Positions 36,597 through 48,950 of a stretch of 64,000 bases of DNA are shown piece by piece. Under the pieces are notes generated by a model, which was not told where the DNA came from, made no database searches, and saw only the letters and a list, made by a program, of their open reading frames with translations. The DNA comes from Icerya purchasi. Lineage: Eukaryota > Arthropoda > Insecta > Hemiptera > Monophlebidae. Made by a program: the position numbers and the translations under genes. Each line of letters starts with the position of its first letter. Positions within the stretch are counted from its first letter, which is position 1. The DNA lies in the NCBI GenBank assembly GCA_039619475.1, contig CM077116.1, positions 3,038,001 through 3,102,000 on the forward strand, read 5' to 3'.

Positions 36597-39500
36597 AGTA
36601 TGTAATGTACACATTACAATACGTAGCTTACATATTCAAATTTCCATACATGATCTTCTTTAAGAAGTACAAGCAGAAAAGTGACGAAAAAGGAACGACG
36701 CAAAAAAAGGCAGAAAACAAAGAAGAAAATATATAATCAAATAGATTCATAACCGAGCAATATTAATTGCGAAATTCGGGGCGTAGCTTAATTTTTAATA
36801 CTTACAATTTAATAAAATTTAAGGGCAAAATTTGCTACAAAAAACAAACTTTCGCTAGTTCCCAGTGATATTTCGTCTTGATTATTTCTTTCGATGGGAA
36901 ATCAAAAAGTTGTCGTTTAACCGTATATTTTGGATAAATGATTAATGCAAACGATCCGCGTTTCAGCGCTATATGCAGGCCTTTGTCAGTTGTACTATTT
37001 CAAAATTCTCAATAGCATATTCGCTAAACATAATCGGTTTATCTTATCTCGCAGAATTTATTTTGGCTGGAGATTTCTTTAGGCTTTTTCTGAGCTAAGA
37101 GTGACACTTCAAAATGGAAAAATAATTTGCGAATTTTTCGAAAATTAACTGGTTTGGTAATCGAAGTGAGATTGAAAAGTAAAAAAAGCCTAAACAAAAA
37201 CTTCAAACTGATAAAACATAAACGTCTGAATTAAAATGAGAAAAACTTTCTGGTGTGTGAAAATCTGACAAGTCCGTTAAAATGAATGTTTCACTTTAAA
37301 ATTCGCAAACGCGGGAAGAACACATAGTAAAATGGTGCTCTCAGATGGCTGATTAAATTTTATTCTATTTGAAGAGTTTACTATTTTTTTTTTTGACATT
37401 TTATTTACGCCGTTATTCTAACATTCTATAATTCTAATCTGAACGAAAGTTACTTAATAAAATTACGCCCGAGAAAATTCGTTTTTCCCATTTACTTTTT
37501 ATTGAGATTGCTATATTTTTATTAATAAATCAACTTGCAGAATTTAATAGGCGGATATTAATAATAATTGATTAGATAATCGTTAAACCCCATGAAAATG
37601 CTACAGGTGTGTAACGGTAGCCTTTTTATCTAAGTAGATCCCTTCGGACAAACGATCTGTGCCGCTTCGGTCTGACGTATATTCGATTCTTTTCGTGCAA
37701 CCAAATTTTTTCGATTAGCGTTATTTGTTATTTTTTTGATACATTTTAATCCCCACCTTCTTTGTCGTATTCCTTTTCAAGCAAAGAAAAACATTTACGC
37801 ACACACTTGCATTACCGACCCCGTAAATGCCGTTTGTTGAATTCTATTTGATGCGAATATAACTTAAATAATTACGAAAAAGATTAAATGCAGTCCGTGT
37901 AAATTATCGCGATTTTTTAGGTTCTTTTATTTAATTTAATTTTCTTCTTTATCTCGGGTTATCTTCCGAATTTGACGGTAATGTTAATCGGATAGCTTGA
38001 TTTGGCGGGGATTTTAATAGTTATGAATAATTATAATTGAAACGATTGAAAGGGCAAACGAGCGTTTCAAATGGCTTTACGAATTTGTGTATCTTGATTA
38101 TATGTGTTTATTTTGGAATAATTAAGAGTTGACTGTCTTTAGTATTCAACTGTGAGCGCAGTTTCGTTTTAGTAAACTGATTGCTGGTTTGGCTGACGTG
38201 CTGATGGCGCCTTGGTTTCAGACGAATTTTCTTTTTTCAATGTATTTATACGCTAAACGGTAAGCTGGAAAAATCATCTATATCACTGATTGTCGTTGGC
38301 GCTATTTTACATGCTTACATTTCATCCAATCGTTCGGTTTGCAATGCTTTAGTCGGAGAATAAATTTTGCGATATCCATTAGAGGTGTATAGTCTAAGTT
38401 AATAAAGTGATTTCATATATATATATATATATATAAATATACGTGTGTACGTGTGTATGCGCACGAGGTTTCGGTGTAGTGATAAGAAAATATCTAAACA
38501 AAAAGGTGTAAATATTATGCTGCATCCGTTAACTTATTTAGCACGGCTGCAGAAAGAGCGAGCTGGCAGACACATCTGCTATAAGAGCACGAATGATGAT
38601 ATAACCTTTTTATCTAGCTTTTCGCCTACTTTTTTCTACCAATTTTATGTTCCTCTTTTTTGGCTTTCGCAACCATGTTGTAAATCTATTTGAGGAAGCC
38701 TTACTTTCGCAGCTCTCTTTTTCGCGTCTGCACCGCATTGATAGTAATAATGCTGGTAATGGTGTTTGGTTTGAAGGCGCACACACAGACACGGTCGCCG
38801 ACTAGTCCCCGTCCCGTTCAGGCAGTCCTGGGAAAAATGCGTGTAATGTATTTATCTGGTCTGGCCGTTTTTCTTTTATCCAAATTTTCCACGTCGAGCC
38901 ACTCTAATAGTATAGCAACATCGGCACTGCCTTAAGACCATTTTTTATATTTTCCATCTCATCATAAGGGCCTGTCCGACACCCACACCTGCTACCTTTT
39001 AATGGACGAATGGTGGACCGGCTCGTTCTTCGGCGCTCCCTTTCCCCTTCGCTCCAATAAATGCTCTCTTTGCATACATTTCTTTTTACCACGTTTGCCA
39101 TACTACACTGCAGGCAGCATCCTGTATGAATATTTTAACTGATGCCGTTCCAGTTGCTGCGAAAGTTTTAGCTGATTGCAGTCTACTGTTGAACCGGTGT
39201 GCGATCGGGCAAGGAAAATGCGAGCGCAGATGATGAGCGTAAATATCCAAACGCCCCTCTTCCGACTTTAATTTTGAATTAAATTTTGAACATTTTGCCG
39301 GCAGTCAGCTATTTTTCATCTTTTATTATTACAATTTTTCTTTTCCCATTAAAATGTATCAGCGATATAGCGAATCGGTACTTTTTAAATGGCTTAAAAT
39401 GCAATTTAAGAAGCAAACTAAAAGGATAAAAATGATAAAAAGAACTCGGCTACTAATGCATTTTTTATATTACTCGTAATTTGAATGAACTATTTATAAA

Positions 39501-40039
39501 CTAACGCCTATGACGAACGAACTGTTCTAAATCTACGAAAATAGCAGGTAGCGGAAGAGCCCTTAATAATAGAAAACAATTACCGGCGAGGAACATGCTC
39601 GTTTCACCTAATACTCTTAATTAAGTCAACGTGCGAAAGTATATATACTGCGAATCGGTATTGTATTTAAAATAATAGCACAATCATTCCGAAGGTGCAG
39701 TTTAGTTACCGCACTAGATATCTCATCGGTGCAACAGGTCGTTATTGCTGATAGAAGTAGTGTAATACCGAATGAAGTAAAGGCCTGGACATAACGTGAT
39801 CGCCCTTCCCCCGCATATTTTATTAAATCGGTGAACAGTTATCTAAACACAGTTAGTTAGACAGAAATAAGGCACAGCAGTTGGAAATTTTACAAGAAAA
39901 CGATAAAAGGATGTAATAGTTATAGATAAAATTACCGTAATTCAAAATTATTCGGTTTACAAACAAATTTTGTATTCCGTATTGACGGAGGAAATTTAGA
40001 AAAATAAACTAAATTCACATTCACTTGGAAGTACAGATT
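36597..40039. other. No gene recognised
   Basis: AT-rich to 38400, then TA repeats (38418-38433). A GC-richer part at 38440-39240 follows, with plus frames of 82 and 81 codons. They show no recognisable domain and I do not call them. Confidence 0.4.
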
Positions 40040-40860
40040 CAATGATCACAGTCAGAATAGAATTATTATTATAGCCTGCTACTGGTCGCCACCACAAAAG
40101 AAATAGAAAACAAAATACAAGAGATTCAAATGTTTCCCAATAGCAATATACGTAATCAAAAAAATTTTACTAATTGGCGCTTTGAACTCTAGATCAGGTT
40201 TATATGAAAACACGTCTCACATTAATTGTAATAAAAACAAAAGACCAAATTTATCTGAAGAATTCCTCGTATCTAATAATCTAATTTGTTGAAAACCCAT
40301 ATAATGTTAAAACTTTTATAAATAAAAACGGTTCTAGTATTATTGATCTCATAATTACTGATTTCAAAATATTAGAATTAAGAATATTGAGTTCCTATAA
40401 TTCAATCAATTTTGAGATTACAACTTTAGAAACCAAAAATACAAATTTACTGTAAACTAGCATAAAGGTTTTTCTTTTTTTTTTGTCCAGATTGCGTTCA
40501 CTTATCAAATAGAGCGGGAAGCTTTCGATGATTGAAAGCGTTTCTGAATTGGAGAAAAATGATTTCTTCATTCTGAAAGCAACGACACATTGGAACACAA
40601 CCCCGAAACTATTATTACATCGAAATTGGAATTTTAAATAAAAACAGATAACATAAATGTCGCTGATTAGTAACAGATTGTGATTGGTGTCCGAAATCAG
40701 GTTTACCAGGTACCACGGTGTCATTTTGCCGTGTTATTTAGGAGACCTTTAAGACGGCGCGAAACAAAATTTCAATATGGCGCGCGCAGTACAAAAAATA
40801 AAGACAACAATACTCTAAGAAGTAAATAGGAAAAAAAAAGAAATAAACTTCCACACCGTA
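40040..40860 (+). pseudogene. LINE endonuclease-domain fragment
   Basis: Broken plus frames resemble the apurinic-type endonuclease at the start of LINE ORF2. IIIIACYWSPPQKK (about 40065) fits the central VxxxYxPP strand. LIGALNSRSGLYENTSH (about 40175) fits GDFNAxSxxW. LSEEFLVSNNLI (about 40255) and FINKNGSSIIDLIITD (about 40315) fit the later LxxFLxxNNL and TFxxxxGSSxIDLxxx blocks. The catalytic GDFN reads GALN, and several stops are present. RT is not continuous with it; RT-like pieces at 41.5-43.4 kb may come from the same or other copies. Confidence 0.5.
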
Positions 40861-41499
40861 GAGCGGCCCAGGGTAGGAAAAAAATAAATATACCCCGTGT
40901 TGTCCTCTCCATTCACAAGATGCGGTTTGTTTATTAAGTGTTCATCTCTTCCAGTGGTGCGTCCGGTTCTGTACTCCCGTTTGCTTAGGCTTGGGGTTCC
41001 TGCTCCTTTTTGTGCCCGTTATATCCAAGAACCTTCCTCTTAACGATATCTGATTGTCTTACTATATAACTTTCCTTTTTCATTTCTAATTGATTCCGGG
41101 TAAAGGTCCTTGATTGACAAGCCCAATTTTCTTTTCTTTTCTTTTCTTTTTTATTTATTTATTTTTATTATTATTAAAAAAAATAATTATGTTCACTAAA
41201 TGAAAGAAGCAAGCGCATGGAGTAAAAACATGTAATAGGAGAAATGAAAATGAATAAGGAAATATTTTATATAGGTGCACTGTACGGATTGTCATCTGCC
41301 GATGTCAGGAATTACATGGAAATAAATGAGATAAATCAAGAACAGCTAGAAAATAAAACAGTAATATACACATGGCTGATTATGTAAATGTAAATAATCA
41401 ACAAAGCAAGAAGTGAAGAAATATAAAATTGTAATGACAGGTATGATGAAAGTAAAACGACGGGTGGTATTCAAAAGAGACGTTAAGTATCTAATCAAA
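40861..41499. other. No gene recognised
   Basis: Mixed-composition sequence with TTTTC and TTTA runs near 41130-41170 and no readable motif. Confidence 0.4.
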
Positions 41500-41840
41500 A
41501 AACTTTTCTGGATCCTAAGACAAGTGGACTAACTCCAGACCATCACACCTTCGCTTCATTAAAGACAACGCCTATCTCCATGGAATCATTTTGCCTCACA
41601 CCGCAGAGACCAGACCACTCTGTGTCGGCTTCGCATCGAGTACATAACATATTCCGTTCTATGTCCATTACTTCAAAGCCTGCGACTCAAGCACAAACTA
41701 CCTCCTAATCTTAAATCCCAACTACAAGCCGATCCTATAACTATTATATCCCTTCTATTCTTTCTTAAAGAGTCTGAACTAATTAAAAAAATATAATGCC
41801 CAATTTTCCGCACTTCTAGCCAAAGATGACATGGTGCTGT
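41500..41840 (+). pseudogene. LINE C-terminal fragment with A-rich tail
   Basis: Plus-strand frames give HRRDQTTLCRLRIEYITYS, matching the RRxQxxLxRLRIGHTxxTH block near the C-terminus of LINE polyproteins. Then PITIISLLFFLKESELIKKI precedes a stop, matching the usual last line (ILxFLxxxxLxxxI). The intervening CCHC knuckle has been deleted. The A10 tract at 41839-41848 would be the remnant poly(A). Confidence 0.5.
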
Positions 41841-42479
41841 AAAAAAAAAAGAAAGAAGAATAGAGGGAGAACATTTTTACGCAAACACAGATAGACCACC
41901 TATGTACAAAAACTATGCATAAGAATATTGAATTCGTACATAGACCGGTCGTAGAAAAAAATTCTCAACTTAAAGTACGACGCGTTGATTCACAAGGGAT
42001 AAATACGAATTGAAGAGAAACTGAAATTGTGCAATGAAGCTAAATTAAAAATTGTGCCGATACAAAGACAAAAAATGTAGCAAGAACAAACAGGGTCCAA
42101 GTGCAAAATTTTAAAAACACAAAAACCAGTGGAATATGCCAGAAAGACGGAACAAATGAAAAAGGCTAGAAAAGTAACGGGAATAAACGAATCGGCCACC
42201 AAGTATATATAGCAGAGATGGTAGTAGAACTTGATAAAATTTATACAAAAGTAAGGAAAATAAAGTCACTTAGGAAACAATATGTTAGAATCAGAAACGG
42301 ATTCGGATTTGAATCAATACAAAGGAATTTCAGAAAAACGTGACGAAATATGAATAATAGGTAAAAAAAAAATTACTAGGCATGTAAGTGAAACTATAGA
42401 TGAATATGTAAAGATAAAGAAATAAAACGGGTTTCAGAAAGGAATTTAAAAATTTTGTTTAAATACAGCGCAAACGTAA
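41841..42479 (+). other. Purine-rich stretch, possibly decayed LINE ORF
   Basis: Strong A/G bias on the plus strand and lysine-rich broken frames resemble the coding-strand bias of the decayed LINEs nearby. No motif can be assigned. Confidence 0.25.
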
Positions 42480-42790
42480 TATGACTTTACTGTAGAAAAA
42501 GATAAAAGAGAATGTATGTACCATTGGTAACTTTCACTGCTCTTCCACATGCATTCTTCATGATACTGATCACATTTTATTTGAATGTGTGGCCTTCTCT
42601 GCTGAGCAATCTCGTTCTTCCATTCTTCGCTGTTAAAAATTGATATCCCTACTCCCCTTATCATTGTATCCTCTCATTTCCTTCTGTTTCGGTTATTCCT
42701 GCCCCTTTGACGTATTTTTATCCGCTGTCCTTAAACACGCATAATAATATAAATTTATTGCTCCTCCTTCCCATTCCTTGGGCTAGTCCT
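42480..42790 (+). pseudogene. LINE C-terminal zinc-knuckle fragment
   Basis: One plus frame reads LHDTDHILFECVAFSAEQSR at about 42554-42612. This is nearly the same as SDANHILFECTYIASERSS at 19344-19915 and DTNHILLECPFISS at 14713-15240, so it belongs to the same LINE family but on the opposite strand. It is interrupted soon afterwards and has no RT. Confidence 0.45.
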
Positions 42791-42839
42791 TGCAGACAAA
42801 CCCGCTAAAATAAAATAAAATATTTAAAGAAAAAGAACA

Positions 42840-43390
42840 AACTAGGGAAAAAGTCATAAAAATAACGGAGGAACTGAACATAAAGAAAACTTACATGACA
42901 TATGAATCGAAGACGGGGTTAAAACAGTCAAAAATAATGTTGCAAATGAAATGATGAAACTAATAAATGAGAGACAATCAAAAATTCGTCCAACAGTAAA
43001 AAAGGAGGCTACGGACAATATTGTAGTCAAGGCTGCAATAAAATCAGTGGTAGCAAAAATTTTAGAAAAACACATAATCAGATACTTGAGCAAATTTTTA
43101 AAGAAAAATAATATAATAATAAAGGAACAATATGGACTTGAAGCAGCAAAGTCAACGTCCAATAGACAATTTTACGGAATAAAGTAAACGAGCAGTTAGG
43201 AAATGAAGTCACGGTAGTATAGATTAAAACGTTTGATACAGAATAATATAGAATGACTAAAAAATCTAGAAGAGATTGGAAAACTGGATTAGTCGTTTAA
43301 AAGTTATTTAAAAAGTAGGAAAGCTATTGTTATTTAGAAAGCAAAAAGAAATAAACCCGGCCGCAGATGTGTCATAACAGGCAATATTAT
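42840..43390 (+). pseudogene. LINE reverse-transcriptase finger-domain fragment
   Basis: The 78-codon plus frame at 42951-43187 contains SVVAKILEKHIIRYLSKFLK and then NNIIIKEQYGL, matching the RT blocks SxxxKxxExxIxxRLxxFL and NxIxxxQxGF. A little further on, in another frame, IKTFDTE corresponds to the motif-A KAFDxV, with the first catalytic Asp lost in front of it. Everything after that is unreadable. It ends right before an opposite-strand LINE relic at 43395. Confidence 0.55.
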
Positions 43391-43394
43391 TCGA

Positions 43395-44310
43395 CACTAT
43401 ATGTAATATGTGGAAATGACTAGAAACGAAAACCCCCCGTAGTGAAATATATAGGCTTTAGCTGATGCGATAGCCATATACCGATCGCAAATATAGCCTG
43501 ATCTCATGCTCCCTCCAAAGCCTGTAGGAGGAGGGGGAATTCGATTAGGATATGGTTCATATTTTTTACCACAGACGCACACTGGATCTTCTCTGATTTT
43601 CCATTTTGACAGGAACGACGACCCATTCTAAACCTATTTAATGCAATCCGTGTTGTTATTGATCTCAGATCAAAACCAAGTAGTCCATTCTTTTATTCAC
43701 CTTCTGGGTTATCCACTCTTCGTCAAATTCTTCTGCAATAAGTTTCGATGCGGTGCTACATACTGGTTCGCGTGATCCCGGTCTCCACTGCACATCCATA
43801 TATATATATATGTATATATACATATATCAGTATTTCTTTCTAACATCCTATTTCGTCCAGTTTCTTGCGATAGCTCGTAGAGGCGCTTCAACTGGGGGCT
43901 GACATAGTATTTTTTTTTTTTTTTTTTTTTTTTAAGAAATACCGGAAGCCGGTCTGTTGGAGTTGACTGTGTCTGTCATACATATCTTCTTAATACGGTA
44001 GCCGTTTAGCCATACTGAAGCTTCATATTCCGCCACCGAGTAAACCAACGCTGTAGTCAGACGCTCCCCATGTTCTGCGGTCTATTTTATATGAGAGATG
44101 TTTTTGGTTCGGCTATGCGCTTTTGCAACTGTATTCTCCAGATGTTCGTGGAAAGCTGAGACTGTTCAACGTAATTCCTAGATATTTCGGGGTTTCTTTA
44201 TGCTTCAATATAACTGTCTGCTCATTCAGATCCTCAATTTCGTTTTTTCTGTCTGAGTTTGATGAGTCTTCACATAAAAGCTACAAAATAACAACGATCA
44301 ACTAATACGA
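43395..44310 (-). pseudogene. Degraded LINE (RT C-terminus to last domain)
   Basis: On the minus strand, KEHLENTVAKAHSRTKN- and ERLTTALVYSVAEYEASVW-like stretches (44000-44180) match the post-RT blocks that precede the C-terminus in many LINEs. Further down, LNRFRMGRRSC (about 43630) and NMNHILIEFPLL (about 43560) match the LNRFRTGHGRC and TMxHIxxECPL blocks. The ECP cysteine has become F. A T27 tract (43908-43934) and a TA microsatellite (43798-43825) interrupt the copy. This C-terminal style differs from that of the 14713/19344 family, so it is a second LINE family. Confidence 0.55.
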
Positions 44311-46099
44311 CAATAAAATAATAACAATAACGGCGATCGAATTATAAACGCGCGCCAAAAACGGTATATGTATACTGGCAAATGAATATCCGGTCGACGG
44401 ACACGCGATAAATAAAGTGTTAAGATGGAAGGAGGAAACAACTGTTTTTTCCCTATTTAATTTTAATCTCCATCCTTCGAGGCATTATTTCGATATCCTT
44501 TTCGGACCCTTCCGTAGTATCAATCTTTTCTGAACGGGTATAAATGTTCGATAGGGTTGTGTCGTTGCAACATTAAGTAGCGTTATAGCTGTAAAGCGGA
44601 TGTACTACTTTAAGTATTGAAAAACATGTATTATATGTATGTATGTATTTTCTCATTTTTCAGGAAGCAACGAAACAGAGAAGGCAAAACAATTCGCCGA
44701 TACTGTTAAAATCAATTACGAAACTAAAGCGAATCCTTAATAAGCATGCGCATACATATGTATACTTAGACGGCGTGCCAAACTGGAAATAGAAGAGTCG
44801 CTGCTGGTGAAACCGAACGCGTTCGGAATTAATTATTTTTGTGACATATCGGAAAGTGATGGCGATTCGAAATTTTCGAAGCAGCTTTTTCATTTCTTCC
44901 GTCGTAATTAGCCTAGTAAGAAGCTAAGTTTCGAAAACGTACCAAAAATAGGGCTCTTCCGACTAGTAATCGGTGTTTTGTCTATTATGAAGGGCTCTTT
45001 CAACGACATGTTTAAAACACTTTCCGAATGAGCACTCTTTCGATAAGACCGTCGAATATTAAAACAATTCGGTACAGTTGTAGTTTTAAAAGGAATCAAT
45101 CACGATTGGAATTGTTTCAACTGCCGGCGGTACATATTCCTTCCGGTAAGAAGGCGTAGTATTAGGTGTCGAAGAAAAATTCGGCAAATTCATGAACGGC
45201 AAATTCGGAAGCACGAAGAAAGAAGAGTGTGCTGGAGGTGGCGCTGTAACGGGATCGGATCAGTCGGTCGCTGATTAAGTGATACGTGAATAACGTGCTG
45301 TATTAGCAGATGTATTATCATCTGCTAATCAGCAAGAGAGCAAAGTGTAGCCTAATTAGGGGTCGGCCGCCGATTCGGCTAGTGGAAAATGCTGTGCATG
45401 TTGCTCGCATATTATCACGTTGTTGATGGCGATTCATGTGGAAAACCGAGTTAAACATGTTTCAGAAGTGAAAAGCCTCTCTACAAAGCCATCTTGCCAA
45501 CTTGCTTCCTATAATGCTGATGATAATAATGGCCCGTTCGGGCTAATAGGAGCGCAGAGAGCTGCCAAGTGTCTATCTTTGTGGCTGGTGTGTGCTAAAT
45601 CACGTTGCTATCTTGTGCGGCCGAAAAAACACTCTAACCGTAATCATATTAACTTCAAGCCGAACCGGAGTAGTGCAGTACGTTATTTTCCAGAATGTGC
45701 ACTCGTATTCATGATAAGCGGCCGCTGCTGCTGCTGCCACTGCTACTGCTGTCGGAAAGGCTAAGGACAGTGCGGAAATACTTGGTGCAGTCTTAGTGGA
45801 CCGAGGCACTGCTGTTTTTAAAAGCTGCACCACTAGTCCGCAGGGCAACTCATTAAATTATCTCTTTCACATCACCGGAGAGTGCACGAATAACCGTGCC
45901 GTAAAACAACGTGCATATTAATCTGTTGACCGTTCGCGTTCAAATTTGAATTTTATTCCCGTTTCCGTAAGCAACGTCCAATCGTCGCTGCTTGGCGTCC
46001 ACGACGCTTTCTGAAATGCTTTAGGCAGCTTCCGCCCTTTCCATATGTAAACACACAAAGGCGCTTTGTTTTCGCGTAATTTAGCGCGCTTAAAAATGC
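44311..46099. other. No gene recognised
   Basis: The stretch includes a GC-richer part at 45180-45900. It holds a 114-codon plus frame (45420-45764), a GCT/GCC-repeat patch (45722-45750) and a short hairpin TAGCAGATG...CATCTGCTA near 45304-45328. Nothing matches a known family. It might contain regulatory or first-exon sequence, but nothing shows it. Confidence 0.35.
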
Positions 46100-48450
46100 G
46101 ATCAACGATCTGCCGCGATTTCATTTTTTTCTTATTTTTCTGTAATCACGTTTGGTCATGTCAAAACAAGCACGTTTTTTCTTCATCATTGCCTTTTATT
46201 GATTCTGCCATTCCAGCGAATGTTTCTAAAATAATGAAACATCACTCACGCAAAGGTCTCCCTTCTTCACTCGCTTATTCCTGATTTCACTGTGGATGAA
46301 TTGAAATCTACTCTTTGAAAATTATCTAGCATTACAAACCGCGTTCTTAAAAATCCACTTTATTCATCTCTCTGTAGCGTTCCTTAATATTTTCCTGTTC
46401 TTCTCTTTCCAGCGCAGTTACTTTCTCTTCTTGGAACTCCTTCATTATCATCCCTATTCCTGAAAACTCTTCTCACCGATCTCTTCAGCTTCGTGGAAAC
46501 CGTTTGAAAGTATGTAGTTGCTTATTTTGGTGGTATTTGAGCGCAGTAATATTTTCCCTCCCAATATGTTTCTTTTTCGTCTAAGGTTTTGTTGATTGTA
46601 TTAACCTTTGTTTTTTTTGTTTTTTTGTTTTTTTAATCTAATAAGCAGTTCACTTTGACTACATTTATTGAAACTTTCAGTGCTTTCGATGATAGCTCGC
46701 CACACACATACGGTTTTGTCCGCGGACTTATATTCATAAGTTTCAAAAGACTCGGCGTTTAATGTAATGCGAAACGTCAGACATACCTGTATAATTCGGC
46801 AGACTCGCGCGAATTAGAACACCAAGGGTTTAGTCTACGGACTTGCGTGTAAGTTTACTAAACGATTTCGCTAGAGGTTTCATCACGTCTTTCTTGGGAC
46901 TTTAAAACTGTTCTTTTCTTTTTTCTATTTTTTTTTAAGATTATTATTATTATTATTAATTTAATTTTTGATTTTTTTGTGTTCAAAATGAATTAGCAAT
47001 TCTTTGCAATGAGTTTCGATTCGCGATTAACAAAAACTTTTTGTTCGAGTTTATTAATATTTACAAAAGCCCCGTCTAGTATTGCAAATCTCTGTAACAT
47101 CTTCCTGCAGCTAGAAACGCTTCTCTCATAACTGTATGTTTTTTTATTAAATCGCTTCCTAGTAAAAATTATTAATCGAACGTATTTTTGGAATAATCCT
47201 TAAATGTTTACTAAAATCGTGAAGATTATTTTCCTGGAGTTCTTTTATTAAAGGCAAGTGGCGCTTAATCGGTGTTTTTTACTCAACCAGTTTTTTGATC
47301 GTCATTTTATATATGTTTTTCAGCTACATTATTTTGCGTATTGAACAACAGCATAAGACAAAGCACGCTTTTGTTTTTTAGTGGGCATAATAAAAACTAA
47401 CTTTTCTATATAACACGAAAGTCACAAATTTAATATAAAACTGTTAAGCTGCTGTGAAAACTGTATCGGATTTTATGATTATTCGAGAGATAAGATAAAT
47501 ATGCAGACTTGCTGGCAGTTTTCGGCACTAACAGGCAATTAAGTCTGTACATTGACAGGGTTGCCTGCAGGTTTACCTTTTGTCGAATAAACAGCGACAG
47601 TTCTGGCCTATACGGTTATCCGTACAATTATACAGTTAACTGTACAGTTATTATGGACTTGCCCATAGGCAAGTGCGTGGACTCATCTTTTCCGTCTAAA
47701 ATATTTAATCCGTACAGTTTTCGCCACAGTCCAGAGACCTCTGGCGGTTAAGTCCGCGACAAAACCGTACGTCTGTGGCGGCCTAATGTGCATCTTTGTA
47801 CTCTCAGAAATAGAATGATTTCAACAATTCCCCTGAAATTCTCTTGCATTGTTATTAACTTTATGCTGTACCGTACTATTCATTTTACTTCGCCTTGCTA
47901 AGTAGAATGTATTATATTTTGCGTCCTTTCTCAAGGTTCCTGCGCTTAAGTCCTGCTCTTTTTAATGTATATACTATTTTTGTTGCATCTCTTTCTATGA
48001 GCTTCCCTTTTTTTATTTTTTGCCGATAACATAGTACTTCGTATAAATACGATACGGTGGCCGAAAGTGAAAACCATAATTGTTCCCCCGTTATAGCACT
48101 CTCTCTTAACATTACATCTATTGCAAAATCCTTCCGTATAGTTTTCTCTCTTCGTTCTTATAATCCAGCTTCAGTGCATGCATCCCAAATTCCTAATTCC
48201 CCATGTAGAATGTTTTTGCTATCTCGGTGTGTTCCTTAAATTTCCTTTCCTCTTCTGCTCTTTTAAAATACTAAACCGGTTGAAAGCTTTTTATCTCACT
48301 AGATGGGAAGGTGATCCCATTTATCTTTATTTTCTTGTACAGATAATCCGATCCGAACTTGATTCCTTTGTTTATGGTTCTACTCCTAGATCATTTGTTT
48401 CCAAACTAGACAGAAAATTCATATTTTCGACTTTGTTTCGGTGCTCTTAA
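46100..48450 (+). pseudogene. LINE RT relic split by a TIR element
   Basis: Plus-strand pieces in order are: FTVDELKSTL (about 46290), the usual RT N-terminal FTxxELxxAL block; FIETFSAFDD (about 46660-46693), motif A; then a 1083-bp insertion. After it come PNVHLCTLRNRM (47783 on), the block that directly follows motif A, then RT motif B (SQGS...SPxLFN-like, 47930-47975) and FADNIVL (about 48020), the motif-C position with DD reading DN. CYLGVFL (about 48208) and IIRSELDSFVYGS (about 48335) are thumb blocks. Shifts separate most of these. It resembles the fragment at 62485, which would follow on in the protein. Confidence 0.55.
46698..47780. mobile_element. Non-autonomous DNA transposon with ~32-bp TIRs
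   Basis: 46698-46730 (CGCCACACACATACGGTTTT followed by GTCCGCGGACTTA) is the near-perfect reverse complement of 47749-47780, with three differences. The 1083-bp interval has no transposase-like frame, so this is a non-autonomous element. It lies precisely between two blocks of a LINE RT that are adjacent in intact proteins, which independently supports an insertion with these ends. The target duplication is unclear: the flanks read ...gatagct and gcctaat..., allowing at most a very short one. The superfamily is not assigned. Confidence 0.72.
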
Positions 48451-48712
48451 ATCATCTCCATGAGCTACAACTGTACTGGATTTCAAACTGATTCTTCAAT
48501 TTTTACCAGAGTTATAATTTTTATAAGCGTTGTGTAAAAAAATTTGCATGCATTTTCCATTTAAAACTTTGGTAACTGGGGAACGTGTTAATATTAAAAT
48601 TAAGAGCTCAGATTTTACCGGATTTTTTTTTTATATATTTAGAAAATATCTAGGGGACGGGAAAAAAAAAATCCAAAATCATGTAAATAAGTACCACCCT
48701 AATATATAATAA
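48451..48712. other. No gene recognised
   Basis: AT-rich spacer between the LINE relic and repeat copy 4. Confidence 0.4.
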
Positions 48713-48950
48713 ACGTATATATAAACCGGCTACTTTGGCCTCGCAAGGGGCTCTGCTCCTTAACCCCTCTTGCTTACCTTTCTATCTCTTTCTCTTCTAT
48801 ACTTTGTATAAAATTATCAAAATTTACCACGTAATTATTAGGCCGGTATCGACACAACATAATCACAAAAATCCTTTCCTAACATTTAACTTTCGGTACG
48901 TAAAATTAGGACATTTTTTCTAATAGGAATTACGTTGCAAATAATTGTAT
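48713..48950 (-). repeat. Hairpin-bearing interspersed repeat, copy 4 (short)
   Basis: Inverted, internally deleted copy of the 6799-7281 family. It keeps the TA start, the GGCC and AGGGGCTCTGCTCCT hairpins (the second with mismatches), the conserved 100-bp tail and the terminal AGGAATTACGTTG. It has lost nearly all of the internal repeat block. The most diverged of the four copies. Confidence 0.82.

Noticed and set aside
40395..40724. 109-codon minus frame
   Set aside because: The opposite strand carries readable LINE endonuclease blocks; the frame is their shadow.
45420..45848. 114-codon plus and 82-codon minus frames around a GCT/GCC repeat
   Set aside because: Both depend on the triplet repeat and show no conserved motif.
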